Positions 1 to 8,212 of a DNA stretch of 64,000 nucleotides are shown here, piece by piece. The notes beneath the pieces were generated by a model. The model saw only the letters and a program-made list of their open reading frames with translations, was not told the origin of the DNA and did no database searches. The position numbers and the translations under genes are program-made. Each line of letters opens with the position of its first letter. Within the stretch, counting starts at the first letter, position 1. Source of the DNA: Mycolicibacterium senegalense. GTDB taxonomy: Bacteria > Actinomycetota > Actinomycetes > Mycobacteriales > Mycobacteriaceae. The DNA is taken from positions 2,418,001 through 2,482,000 of the forward strand of contig NZ_CP081000.1 in assembly GCF_019645875.1 (NCBI RefSeq), written 5' to 3'.

Positions 1-1123
1 CGTAGCGCCCGCCGCGCTGCTGCAGGGCGTTGACCAGGGTGGTCATGATGCGCGCCCCGCTGGCGCCCAGCGGGTGCCCGATCGCGATCGCCCCGCCGTT
101 GACGTTCGTCTTGCCCAGATCGGCACCGACATCGTGCGCCCAGGTCAGCACTACCGGGGCGAACGCCTCGTTGACCTCGAACAGGTCGATGTCGGCCAGC
201 GTCAAACCCGCACGCGTCAACACCTTCTCGGTGGCCGGGATGACACCGGTCAGCATGTAGAGCGGGTCGGACCCGACGACGGTGGTGGTGTGGATGCGCG
301 CCAGCGGTTTCAGGCCGAGCTTCTTGGCCGTCGCTCCGCTGGTGATCATCACCGCCGCGCTGCCGTCGGACAGCGGTGACGAGTTGCCCGGGGTGATCTC
401 CCAGTTGATCTGCGGGAAGCGGGCCGCATACGCCTCGTTGTAGAAAGCCGGCCTGAGCCCGGACAAGGTCTCCACAGTGGTTCCCGGGCGGATGATCTCG
501 TCGGTGCTCAGTCCGGCGATCGGTGCGAGCTCGGCGTCGAACAGGCCTTCCTTGGTGGCCCGCGCGGCCTTCTCGTGGCTGCCTGCGGAGAACTCGTCGA
601 GCTGTGCCCGGGAGAAGCCCCATTTCGCCGCGATCAGCTCAGCGCTGATCCCTTGCGGTACCAGGCCTTCGGAGTAGCGCTCGGCGAAGGCCAGGCCGAA
701 CGGGTCGCTGCCCGGCAACACCGAACTGCCCATCGGCACTCGGGACATCGATTCCACGCCCGCGGCGATCACGATGTCGTAGGCGCCGGCCAGCACACCC
801 TGGGCGGCGAAGCTGATCGCCTGCTGGCTGCTGCCGCACTGGCGGTCGACGGTGGTCCCGGGGACGGTTTCGGGGAAGCCCGCGCCGAGCAGGGCGTTGC
901 GGGCGATGTTGACGGCTTGATCGCCGACCTGGGTGACGGCCCCGGCGATGACGTCGTCGACGAGTACCGGGTCGACGCCGGTGCGGGCGGTCAGCTCCCG
1001 CAGGCTGTGGGCCAGAAGGTCCGCCGGCAGGACGCCGTGCAGTGCGCCGTTGGCCTTGCCCTTGCCGATCGGGGTCCGGACCGCTCCGACGATGACTGCG
1101 TCGCGGTCTGCATATCCGGTCAT
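1..1123 (-). CDS. Acetyl-CoA acetyltransferase (thiolase), truncated by window edge
   Basis: Thiolase-family enzyme, expected to catalyse thiolytic cleavage of 3-ketoacyl-CoA or the reverse Claisen condensation. The first 374 residues are visible, and the extreme C-terminus with the second active-site cysteine lies left of the window. The start ATG (1121-1123) follows a GGAGGCA ribosome binding site. The acylated nucleophile is C96 in the motif DRQCGSSQQ, and the C-terminal GGAIAIGHPLGASG block with the catalytic histidine is present. It is divergent from the HxlR-type regulator gene at 1206, with a shared perfect inverted repeat between them, so it is probably a regulatory target of that protein. 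Substrate chain length cannot be told from sequence. Confidence 0.93.
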   Translation of the reverse strand, partial: MTGYADRDAVIVGAVRTPIGKGKANGALHGVLPADLLAHSLRELTARTGVDPVLVDDVIAGAVTQVGDQAVNIARNALLGAGFPETVPGTTVDRQCGSSQQAISFAAQGVLAGAYDIVIAAGVESMSRVPMGSSVLPGSDPFGLAFAERYSEGLVPQGISAELIAAKWGFSRAQLDEFSAGSHEKAARATKEGLFDAELAPIAGLSTDEIIRPGTTVETLSGLRPAFYNEAYAARFPQINWEITPGNSSPLSDGSAAVMITSGATAKKLGLKPLARIHTTTVVGSDPLYMLTGVIPATEKVLTRAGLTLADIDLFEVNEAFAPVVLTWAHDVGADLGKTNVNGGAIAIGHPLGASGARIMTTLVNALQQRGGRY

Positions 1124-1163
1124 TCCGTGCCTCCTGATGCTCCACGCTGAGTATTGTTATGGC

Positions 1164-1186
1164 TACCCAGGTATAGCACCTGGGTA
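1164..1186. promoter_or_regulatory. Inverted-repeat operator between thiolase and HxlR regulator
   Basis: A perfect 9-bp inverted repeat TACCCAGGT (1164-1172), 5-nt spacer, ACCTGGGTA (1178-1186) lies in the 82-bp divergent gap. The half-sites read TACCCAGGT from either strand, as expected for a dimeric winged-helix regulator. Its position would let one dimer control both divergent genes. Assignment to the adjacent HxlR protein is an inference from proximity. Confidence 0.65.
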
Positions 1187-1205
1187 TAGTAAGAACAACT
1201 CAGGG

Positions 1206-1685
1206 ATGGGGTTTGATTCCGTGGGAATGCTGCAGGGCAAGCTCGCCGACCGGGACAGTTGGTCGGCGGTGGGGCGTTGCCCGATCGAGAGGACCATGGC
1301 GTTCGCGGGCACCAAGTCGGCGATGTTGATCATGCGTGAAGCCTTCTACGGCACCACGAGATTCGACGACTTCGCCCGCCGGGTCGGCATCACCAAGGCG
1401 GCGACTTCGGCACGGCTGTCCGACCTCGTGGCCGCGGGACTGCTGGCAAAGCGGCCGTATCGCGAGCCCGGTCAGCGGGAGCGTGACGAGTACGTACTCA
1501 CCGAATCGGGAACCGACTTCATGCCCGTGGTGTGGGCGATGTTCGAGTGGGGCCGCAAGCATCTCGGCGACACGGGTCTGCGGCTTGCCCATGACGGATG
1601 CGGAGCAGTGGCCGGAGTCGAAATCCGTTGTGAGGAAGGACACCAGGTGCCGCCGGAAGAGCTCGTCGTCCGCTACGAGCGTTGA
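1206..1685 (+). CDS. HxlR-type winged-helix transcriptional regulator
   Basis: DNA-binding regulator of 159 residues. The central segment (TMAFAGTKSAMLIMREAFYG through ARLSDLVAAGLL and a basic wing KRPYREPGQRERDEYVLTESG) is a typical HxlR winged helix, followed by a short C-terminal tail containing two cysteines. ATG 1206 is used as the start; GTG 1221 and ATG 1227 are in-frame alternatives with similarly weak ribosome binding sites. It is divergent from the thiolase, and a perfect inverted repeat sits just upstream, so local autoregulation and control of the thiolase are likely. The inducer is unknown. Confidence 0.85.
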   Translation: MGFDSVGMLQGKLADRDSWSAVGRCPIERTMAFAGTKSAMLIMREAFYGTTRFDDFARRVGITKAATSARLSDLVAAGLLAKRPYREPGQRERDEYVLTESGTDFMPVVWAMFEWGRKHLGDTGLRLAHDGCGAVAGVEIRCEEGHQVPPEELVVRYER

Positions 1686-1776
1686 CTTTGAATCCACGCA
1701 CATCGCTGCTCGCACAAATGCAGCGCCAGTTCTAAGTCAACGCCGGCCGGCCGGCAGGCAACGCTAGTCTCGGCGA

Positions 1777-2709
1777 GTGCTGCACTTACGCGTCATAGCG
1801 CCGGCGGATCTGCGCGAGCCGATCCTCAACGTCCTGCACACCCAACCCGGTGTCGCCCACATCGTGTTGCTCGCCGGTGCCGCGGTCGAACCGGCCGGCG
1901 ACCAGATCACCGCCGACGTTGCCAGGGAGGCGGCCAACGACGTCGTCCAGCGGCTGAAATCCCTTGACGTGCATCACTTCGGCGCCATCACCCTGGAACC
2001 GCTCGACACCGTGTTGTCCAGCCGGGCCTACCACGCAGAAGATGCCGCGGAAGGCGACGGCGCCGATGCGGTGGTGTGGGACGAACTCGTCTCCCGGACC
2101 CGCGAGGAATCACATCTCAACGTCACGTATGTGCTGTTCCTCTGCATCGCGTGCATGCTGGCCGCGGTCGGCGTGCTCACCGATTCGCCGGTCACGGTCG
2201 TCGGGGCGATGGTGGTCGGTCCGGAATTCGGTCCGCTGGCAGCCTTGGCCGTCGCTCTCGTCCAGCGGCGGATGTCCCTGGCGCGACGCGCCTCGGCGGC
2301 CCTGGTGATCGGGTTTCCGTTGGCAATGGTGGTGACCGCTGCGGCCACGCTCGGATTCGAGGCGCTGGGCTGGGTGACGCTGACCAACACTCGGGAACTG
2401 GAGGGCGTCGACTTCATCTTCCAGGTCGGCCCCTTCTCCTTCGTGGTGGCGCTACTGGCCGGCGCGGCCGGAATGCTGTCGTTGGTATCGGCGAAGTCGG
2501 CAGCCCTGGTCGGTGTCTTCATCTCGGTAACGACCGTGCCCGCTGCCGGTTTCGCGGTGGTCGCGGCGACGGTCGGGGACTGGGATGTGGCCGCGCAGTC
2601 CGTTCTGCAACTGGTGGTGAACCTGGTGGGCATCACCCTGGCGGGTCTGCTGGTGCTGGCGGTCTACCGCCGGGCGCAGGCCGGCCGCCGCGCCGTCACA
2701 GGTGGCTGA
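1777..2709 (+). CDS. DUF389 family integral membrane protein
   Basis: A 310-residue protein with a soluble N-terminal domain (residues 1-110, ferredoxin-like in this family) followed by about six hydrophobic segments beginning at LNVTYVLFLCIACMLAAVG. The signature region VVGAMVVGPEFGPLAALAVAL is typical of DUF389 membrane proteins, whose transport role is unproven. The start is GTG 1777. The last 14 bp overlap the convergent GAP-family gene. No biochemical function is assigned. Confidence 0.85.
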   Translation: MLHLRVIAPADLREPILNVLHTQPGVAHIVLLAGAAVEPAGDQITADVAREAANDVVQRLKSLDVHHFGAITLEPLDTVLSSRAYHAEDAAEGDGADAVVWDELVSRTREESHLNVTYVLFLCIACMLAAVGVLTDSPVTVVGAMVVGPEFGPLAALAVALVQRRMSLARRASAALVIGFPLAMVVTAAATLGFEALGWVTLTNTRELEGVDFIFQVGPFSFVVALLAGAAGMLSLVSAKSAALVGVFISVTTVPAAGFAVVAATVGDWDVAAQSVLQLVVNLVGITLAGLLVLAVYRRAQAGRRAVTGG

Positions 2710-3439
2710 CGCCCATCACGAGGAAATACACGCCAACCGCGCCGGCGATCGCCGCCACCACGAGCCGATGGTGAATTCCCATCCATTTGTAGATGCGTTC
2801 GACAGCTGACCGGGTCGGCGCCGGCGCCACCCAGAAACTGATGATCGGGATGATCGCCGCGAGGAAGCCGACCACATTGAACACGACCATCGCAGCCATC
2901 TGCTCGGTCACCGCGGCGTCAGATGTCAGGGCGGCAGCCATCGCGGCCAGATAGTACGGCGTGGGAAAACCGTTGATCAGGCCCAGGAGGCCGGCCGCCC
3001 ACGGCGCCTCGCCACGCAGCGCGGCCTGCATACCGCCCGGCAGTTGCGACAGCGCCGGCACGTCGTCCTCGGTGACGGTGCCGGGGCCGTCATCGGGCAC
3101 TGCGACCGGCGCGGCGCGGCGGGTCCTCACCCGGTTGACCAGGCGTTCGAGTACACCGGTGATGGACAGAAGACCGATCACCAGGGCCGCGATCCCGATT
3201 CCGATCTCCAGGCCCGGGGGCATGGTGCGGCCGCCGTCGCCGGTGACGTTCTTGAACCCGAACACCACCGCGGCGCCGACCGCCACGTTGGCGGTGAAGG
3301 CCAACAGGAAGAAGGGCAGCAGCAACCGCACCGGTCGCGACCGCGAGAGCATGAAGGCAACAACGCCGATTCTCAGGGGGTCGACTGCCGCCACGGCGGC
3401 CATCACCAGCACAGTGCTCCACATCGCCGGCGGCCACAT
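2696..3439 (-). CDS. GAP/Sap (sulfolipid-1-addressing protein) family membrane protein
   Basis: A polytopic membrane protein of 247 residues with about six hydrophobic segments, e.g. residues 6-27 and the C-terminal AAIAGAVGVYFLVMGVSHL. The LysE-like topology and the PLRIGVVAFMLSRSRP motif near the N-terminus match the GAP (Sap) family, whose mycobacterial members help export glycolipids such as glycopeptidolipid or sulfolipid. The ATG at 3439 is preferred; a TTG at 3469 would add ten residues and an ATG at 3424 would remove five. The gene is convergent with the DUF389 gene. No lipid-biosynthesis genes are adjacent, so its cargo is unknown. Confidence 0.8.
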   Translation of the reverse strand: MWPPAMWSTVLVMAAVAAVDPLRIGVVAFMLSRSRPVRLLLPFFLLAFTANVAVGAAVVFGFKNVTGDGGRTMPPGLEIGIGIAALVIGLLSITGVLERLVNRVRTRRAAPVAVPDDGPGTVTEDDVPALSQLPGGMQAALRGEAPWAAGLLGLINGFPTPYYLAAMAAALTSDAAVTEQMAAMVVFNVVGFLAAIIPIISFWVAPAPTRSAVERIYKWMGIHHRLVVAAIAGAVGVYFLVMGVSHL

Positions 3440-3556
3440 CCCTTCACGTCGGTTGCCCCACGAATTCAACCAGCGCCGGCCGAATCCGGCCGTATTCGCT
3501 GATCTCGGTGCGCCAGCAAGCCCTGAACTCGGCCGGTTGCGTACCGTTCTTGACTG

Positions 3557-6268
3557 ATGGTTCTTCGCGCGAACGGCTCACCGGAGTCCGCTCAGGCCAC
3601 CGGTGTTGCCCTGCACACCGGTGCGAGTGGCGCCGCCGACGGCATCGACGTCGACGGCGTGCTTGCCGCCTACCGCCGGTCGCGGGCCCAGCGCGCGTTG
3701 TTCGACGTGCGCGACGACGGTGCCGGCGCCGGCTACGACGAGATGGTCGACGCATCGGGCAATGTCCGCCCGGCCTGGGGCGCGCTGGCGGCGGGCATCG
3801 GTGAGCGCGGTCGTGACGGCCTGGACCGGCTCCGGGCCATGGTGGGCGGTCTCGTAGACAACGACGGCATCACCTACATCCAGGTGGACCGCCTGGGAGA
3901 GGTCATCACCGACGATGAGGGGACCGCGCTGCCGGGCCCCTGGCATCTCGATGCCCTGCCGCTGATGATCTCCGCCACCGATTGGGACGGCCTGGAGTCG
4001 GGTCTGGTGCAGCGGTCCCGGCTGCTCGATGCGGTGCTGACCGATTTGTACGGTGCGCGCCGTTCGATCACCAGCGGGGTGCTGCCGGCGCCGTTGCTGT
4101 TCGCCCATCCCGGATACCTGCGGGCCGCCCGCGGAATCGTGGTGCCCGGGCGCCATCAGTTGTTCCTCCACGGCTGCGATGTCAGCCGCGGCGACGACGG
4201 CGCCTTCATGGTGAACGCGGACTGGACGCAGGCGCCCTCGGGTGCCGGCTATGCGCTGGCCGATCGCCGGGTGATCGCGCATGCGGCCCCCGACCTGTAC
4301 GAGCGGGTCGGCCCGCGACCGGCGTCGCCGTGGGCTCAGGCACTGCGGCTGGCGCTTCTCGATGCGGCTCCCGAGTCGGCCGACGAGCCGATGGTCGTCG
4401 TGCTCAGTCCAGGGATCCATTCCGAGACGGCCTTCGACCAGGCTTATCTGGCCGGCGTGCTGGGCTTCCCGCTGGTGGAAAGCGCCGATCTCGTGGTCCG
4501 TGACGGCATGCTGTGGATGCGGTCGCTGGGCACTCTCAAACGCGTCGACGTCGTACTGCGTCGGGTGGACGCCGACTATGTCGATCCACTGGACCTGCGC
4601 CCAGATTCCCGCCTCGGCGTGGCCGGCCTGGTCGAGGCGTTGCGGCGCGGCTCGGTCACGGTGGTCAACACACTGGGCAGTGGAATTCTGGAAAGCCCCG
4701 GTCTGGCAAGGTTTTTACCGCAGCTGGCCGAGTTGTTGCTCGATGAGACACCGCAACTGCCGACCGCACCGATGTATTGGGGCGGAATCGACATCGAGCG
4801 ATCTCATCTGCTCGCCAAGCTCTCGTCGTTGTTGATCCGGCCGGTGAACGGCGGTGCGACGATTGTCGGGCCGACGCTCACGGCCGCCGACCGCGAAGAG
4901 TTGGCGGCGCGAATCGAAGCTGACCCCGCGCGGTGGGTCGGGCAGGAGGTTCCTGAGTTCTCCACCGCGCCAACCAATTATCGATCCAAGGGGCTTTCGC
5001 CCGGCAATGTCGGCATGCGGTTGTTCACCGTCGCGCAGCGCGGGGGATATGCACCGATGACGGGTGGGCTGGGTTACGTGCTGGCTCCCGGAAACGCGGC
5101 CTACCGGATGAATACCCTTGCCGCCAAAGATGTCTGGGTACAGACGCCGCAACGCGTCACGGCCGAGCGGATCCCGGTGGTCTCGGTCGAGCTGGTTTCC
5201 GGGGCGACATTGCCCAGCCCGACCAGGACGGTCAGTTCGCCGCGTGTGCTCTCGGACCTGTTCTGGATGGGTCGCTACGCTGAACGCGCCGAGGGTATGG
5301 CGCGGCTGCTCACGGTCACCCGAGAGCGCTACCACGAATACCGGTACCGCCCTGATCTCGAGGAAAGCCGTTGTGTCCCTGTCCTGCTGGAGGCGATCGT
5401 CTCGATCACGGGCACCGACACCGGTGACGCCGCCGACGCCCACGAGGTGATCGCGATCGCCCCGAGCACGCTGTGGTCGGTCACCGCCGACCGGCATCGG
5501 CCGGGATCGCTCGCCCAGTCGGTGGAACGACTCGGCTTGGCGGCCCGGGCGGTACGCGACCAGATGTCCAATGACACCTGGATGGTGCTGGCCGGCGTCG
5601 AACGTGCGGTGCTGCGGCCATCGGCCGTCCCGCCCGGATCGGCCAGCGTCGCCGAGGCCTATCTGGCGACCGCGCACAGCCAGACGCTGTCCGGGATGTT
5701 GGCGATGTCCGGAGTGGCCGCGGAGTCGATGGTCCAGGACGTCGGCTGGACCATGATGGACCTGGGCAAGCGGATCGAGCGGGGACTGGCGCTGACCGCG
5801 CTGCTGCGCACGACATTGGCGACGACGCGCAGTGTTGCAGCCGAACGCGCGGTGGCCGAGTCGGTCCTGGTGGTGTGCGAATCCTCGGTGATCTACCGGC
5901 GGCGCAATCCCGGCCAGATCAGCATCTCCGCGATCGCCGAACTCGTGCTGTTCGATGCCGAGAACCCGCGGTCGCTGATCTATCAGTTGGAGCGCATCCG
6001 ATCTGATCTCAAGCCGCTGCCAGGGGCATCGGGATCCTCACGTGCCGAACGGCTGCTCGACGAATTGGTCACTCGGGTGCGTCGGCTCGATCCGGCGGAT
6101 CTCGAAGAGGTCGCCGACGACGGGACCCGAACGGAGTTGGCCGGCCTGCTCGACGGTGTGCACGCCGGTCTGCGGGATCTCTCGGGTGTCATCACCGCGG
6201 CGCACCTCTCCCTGCCCGGTGGGATGCAGCCGTTGTGGGGGCCCGACGAACGGCGGGTGGTGCCATGA
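3557..6268 (+). CDS. Fused circularly permuted ATP-grasp / alpha-E domain protein
   Basis: A 903-residue two-domain protein. Residues ~60-540 form a circularly permuted ATP-grasp domain (motifs GLVDNDGITYIQVDRLGE and YRSKGLSPGNVGMRLF), a fold associated with peptide-bond or amide ligation. Residues ~558-880 form an alpha-E domain beginning PRVLSDLFWMGRYAERAEG. In M. tuberculosis these are two proteins (Rv2411c and Rv2410c), so this is a fusion. It overlaps the transglutaminase gene by the ATGA of stop and start, indicating translational coupling. Comparative genomics by others predicted that such sets make and process a peptide tag; the product here is unknown. Confidence 0.88.
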   Translation: MVLRANGSPESAQATGVALHTGASGAADGIDVDGVLAAYRRSRAQRALFDVRDDGAGAGYDEMVDASGNVRPAWGALAAGIGERGRDGLDRLRAMVGGLVDNDGITYIQVDRLGEVITDDEGTALPGPWHLDALPLMISATDWDGLESGLVQRSRLLDAVLTDLYGARRSITSGVLPAPLLFAHPGYLRAARGIVVPGRHQLFLHGCDVSRGDDGAFMVNADWTQAPSGAGYALADRRVIAHAAPDLYERVGPRPASPWAQALRLALLDAAPESADEPMVVVLSPGIHSETAFDQAYLAGVLGFPLVESADLVVRDGMLWMRSLGTLKRVDVVLRRVDADYVDPLDLRPDSRLGVAGLVEALRRGSVTVVNTLGSGILESPGLARFLPQLAELLLDETPQLPTAPMYWGGIDIERSHLLAKLSSLLIRPVNGGATIVGPTLTAADREELAARIEADPARWVGQEVPEFSTAPTNYRSKGLSPGNVGMRLFTVAQRGGYAPMTGGLGYVLAPGNAAYRMNTLAAKDVWVQTPQRVTAERIPVVSVELVSGATLPSPTRTVSSPRVLSDLFWMGRYAERAEGMARLLTVTRERYHEYRYRPDLEESRCVPVLLEAIVSITGTDTGDAADAHEVIAIAPSTLWSVTADRHRPGSLAQSVERLGLAARAVRDQMSNDTWMVLAGVERAVLRPSAVPPGSASVAEAYLATAHSQTLSGMLAMSGVAAESMVQDVGWTMMDLGKRIERGLALTALLRTTLATTRSVAAERAVAESVLVVCESSVIYRRRNPGQISISAIAELVLFDAENPRSLIYQLERIRSDLKPLPGASGSSRAERLLDELVTRVRRLDPADLEEVADDGTRTELAGLLDGVHAGLRDLSGVITAAHLSLPGGMQPLWGPDERRVVP

Positions 6269-7194
6269 CCGAACCCGCAGGCGCGCCGGTGACCCGCTGC
6301 TATGGAATCACCCACCGCACCGTGTATCGCTATTCCGACGATGTCACCAGTTCGTACGGCCGCGGCTTTCTCACCCCGCGCGAACTGCCGTGGCAACGCT
6401 GCCTGGCCCATGAACTGGTGATCGCCCCCGAGGCCGCCGACAGCTCCACCAGCCGCGATGCCTACGGCAACATCAGCTCGTATTTTCACGTAGCCGAGCG
6501 GCACCGCACCCTCAGTATCACCAGCCGATCCGTTGTCGAGGTGGATCCGCCTGCCCCCGAACACTATTCGGGTGCATCCGCCAGGGCACCGTGGGAGCTG
6601 GCACGCCCGGTGGGCGGCGACGGCGCGCTGGCCGCAGAGTTCGTGCTCGACCTGGCGCCGCCGGAGATCACCGACGCCGTGCGCGCCTACGCCGCACCCA
6701 GTTTCGTGCCGGGACGGCCGCTGATCGAGGTGCTGCGGGACCTGACGTCGCGGATCTACGCCGACTTCACTTATCGGTCCGGTTCGACGACGGTGTCCAC
6801 CCAGGTGGCCGAGGTGCTGGCGGCGCGGGAGGGAGTGTGTCAGGACTTCGCTCGGCTGGCCATCGCCTGTCTGCGGGCCAACGGCCTGGCCGCAAGCTAT
6901 GTCTCCGGCTATCTGGCCACTGATCCACCGGCCGGCAAGGAACGGATGATCGGCGTGGATGCGACCCATGCCTGGGCGTCGGTGTGGACTCCGCAGAACC
7001 TCTGGCTGGGAATGGACCCCACCAACGACCAGATGGTCGACGAACGCTATATCGTGGCCGGCTTCGGTCGCGATTATGCCGACATACCCCCGTTGCGTGG
7101 CATCATCTACACCGATTCCCTCAGTAGCGTGATCGAGGTTTCGGTGGACGTGGCTCCCTGCCCGCCTGATCGAGAGCCTTTGTTACATGCGTGA
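6265..7194 (+). CDS. Transglutaminase-like cysteine protease family protein
   Basis: A 309-residue protein with the N-terminal beta domain of bacterial transglutaminase-like proteins (YGITHRTVYRYSDDVTSSYG, residues ~12-95) and a transglutaminase core. The catalytic triad is visible: C192 in REGVCQDFARLA, H235 in VDATHAWASVW and D251 in LGMDPTND. The M. tuberculosis counterpart is Rv2409c. The ATG at 6265 overlaps the stop of the ATP-grasp/alpha-E gene, and its own stop overlaps the metallopeptidase start by 8 bp. It probably acts as a peptidase or amide-transfer enzyme on the product of the upstream ligase. No signal peptide is seen. Confidence 0.9.
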   Translation: MTEPAGAPVTRCYGITHRTVYRYSDDVTSSYGRGFLTPRELPWQRCLAHELVIAPEAADSSTSRDAYGNISSYFHVAERHRTLSITSRSVVEVDPPAPEHYSGASARAPWELARPVGGDGALAAEFVLDLAPPEITDAVRAYAAPSFVPGRPLIEVLRDLTSRIYADFTYRSGSTTVSTQVAEVLAAREGVCQDFARLAIACLRANGLAASYVSGYLATDPPAGKERMIGVDATHAWASVWTPQNLWLGMDPTNDQMVDERYIVAGFGRDYADIPPLRGIIYTDSLSSVIEVSVDVAPCPPDREPLLHA

Positions 7195-8212
7195 TTTCAA
7201 CTGCCCGAACTGCGGTCAGCGCCTGGCGTTCGAGAACTCCCTGTGCCTGTCGTGCCGAAGCCCGCTGGGTTTCTCGCTCGACGACATGGCCCTGCTCGTG
7301 ATCACCGATACCGACGAGGGTGGCCACGCCGGTGCGGTCGACGAAAAGCAGTACCAATTGTGCGCGAATCTGCATCTGGCCGAATGCAATTGGCTGGTCC
7401 GCATCGGCGGCCAGCCGTTGTGTGCATCGTGCAGGCTCACCAGGACCCGGCCCGCCGACACCGATACCACGGCGTTGACGTCGTTCGCCGAGGCCGAGCG
7501 GGCCAAACGCCGGTTGATCGCCGAACTGCACGAACTCAAGTTGCCGATCGTCGGGCGCGACGAGGACCCCGAGTTCGGGCTGGCGTTCGACCTGCTCTCC
7601 AGCGAGTTCGAGAAGGTCTACACCGGACACCACAACGGTGTCATCACTCTGGATCTGGCCGAGGGCGACGACGTGCACCGCGAGCAGTTGCGGATCGCGA
7701 TGGACGAGCCGTACCGAACGCTGCTCGGCCATTTCCGCCACGAGATCGGGCATTACTACTTCTATCGCCTCGTCGCCCCGTCACCGGACTACGCCGCTCG
7801 GTTCGGTGAGTTGTTCGGAGACCCAGATGCCGACTACCAGGAGGCATTGGACCGGCACTACCAAGACGGGCCCGGACCGGGTTGGGAGGACGACTTCGTG
7901 TCGTCCTATGCCACCATGCACGCCGCCGAGGACTGGGCCGAGACCTTCGCCCACTACCTGCACATCCGCGACACCCTCGACACCGCGGCGGCCTTCGGAT
8001 TCGCCCCGGCCGGCGGCTCCTTCGGCCGACGCCTGCTCGGCCCGGCCGGGTTCGACACCATCATCGAGATGTGGCTGCCGCTGGCCTGGTCGCTGAACAT
8101 GGTGAACCGGTCGATGGGCCATGACGATCTGTACCCGTTCGTATTGGCTCCGGCGGTGCTGGAGAAGATGCGGTTCGTCCACACCGTCATCGACGAGGTC
8201 ACCGCCGGTTGA
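7187..8212 (+). CDS. Zinc-ribbon putative metallopeptidase
   Basis: A 341-residue protein. Its N-terminus carries a zinc ribbon (C6, C9, C20, C23) with further cysteines around residues 60-85. The C-terminal two-thirds contain the zincin motif H185-E-I-G-H189 in FRHEIGHYYFYR, with downstream acidic residues (HAAEDWAETFAHYLH) likely to supply the third ligand. This matches the family of putative zinc-binding metallopeptidases with an N-terminal zinc-ribbon domain. It is the last gene of the ATP-grasp/transglutaminase operon, overlapping it by 8 bp, and its 3' end overlaps the convergent serine-hydrolase gene by 14 bp. Proteolytic activity is inferred, not shown. Confidence 0.85.
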   Translation: MRDFNCPNCGQRLAFENSLCLSCRSPLGFSLDDMALLVITDTDEGGHAGAVDEKQYQLCANLHLAECNWLVRIGGQPLCASCRLTRTRPADTDTTALTSFAEAERAKRRLIAELHELKLPIVGRDEDPEFGLAFDLLSSEFEKVYTGHHNGVITLDLAEGDDVHREQLRIAMDEPYRTLLGHFRHEIGHYYFYRLVAPSPDYAARFGELFGDPDADYQEALDRHYQDGPGPGWEDDFVSSYATMHAAEDWAETFAHYLHIRDTLDTAAAFGFAPAGGSFGRRLLGPAGFDTIIEMWLPLAWSLNMVNRSMGHDDLYPFVLAPAVLEKMRFVHTVIDEVTAG

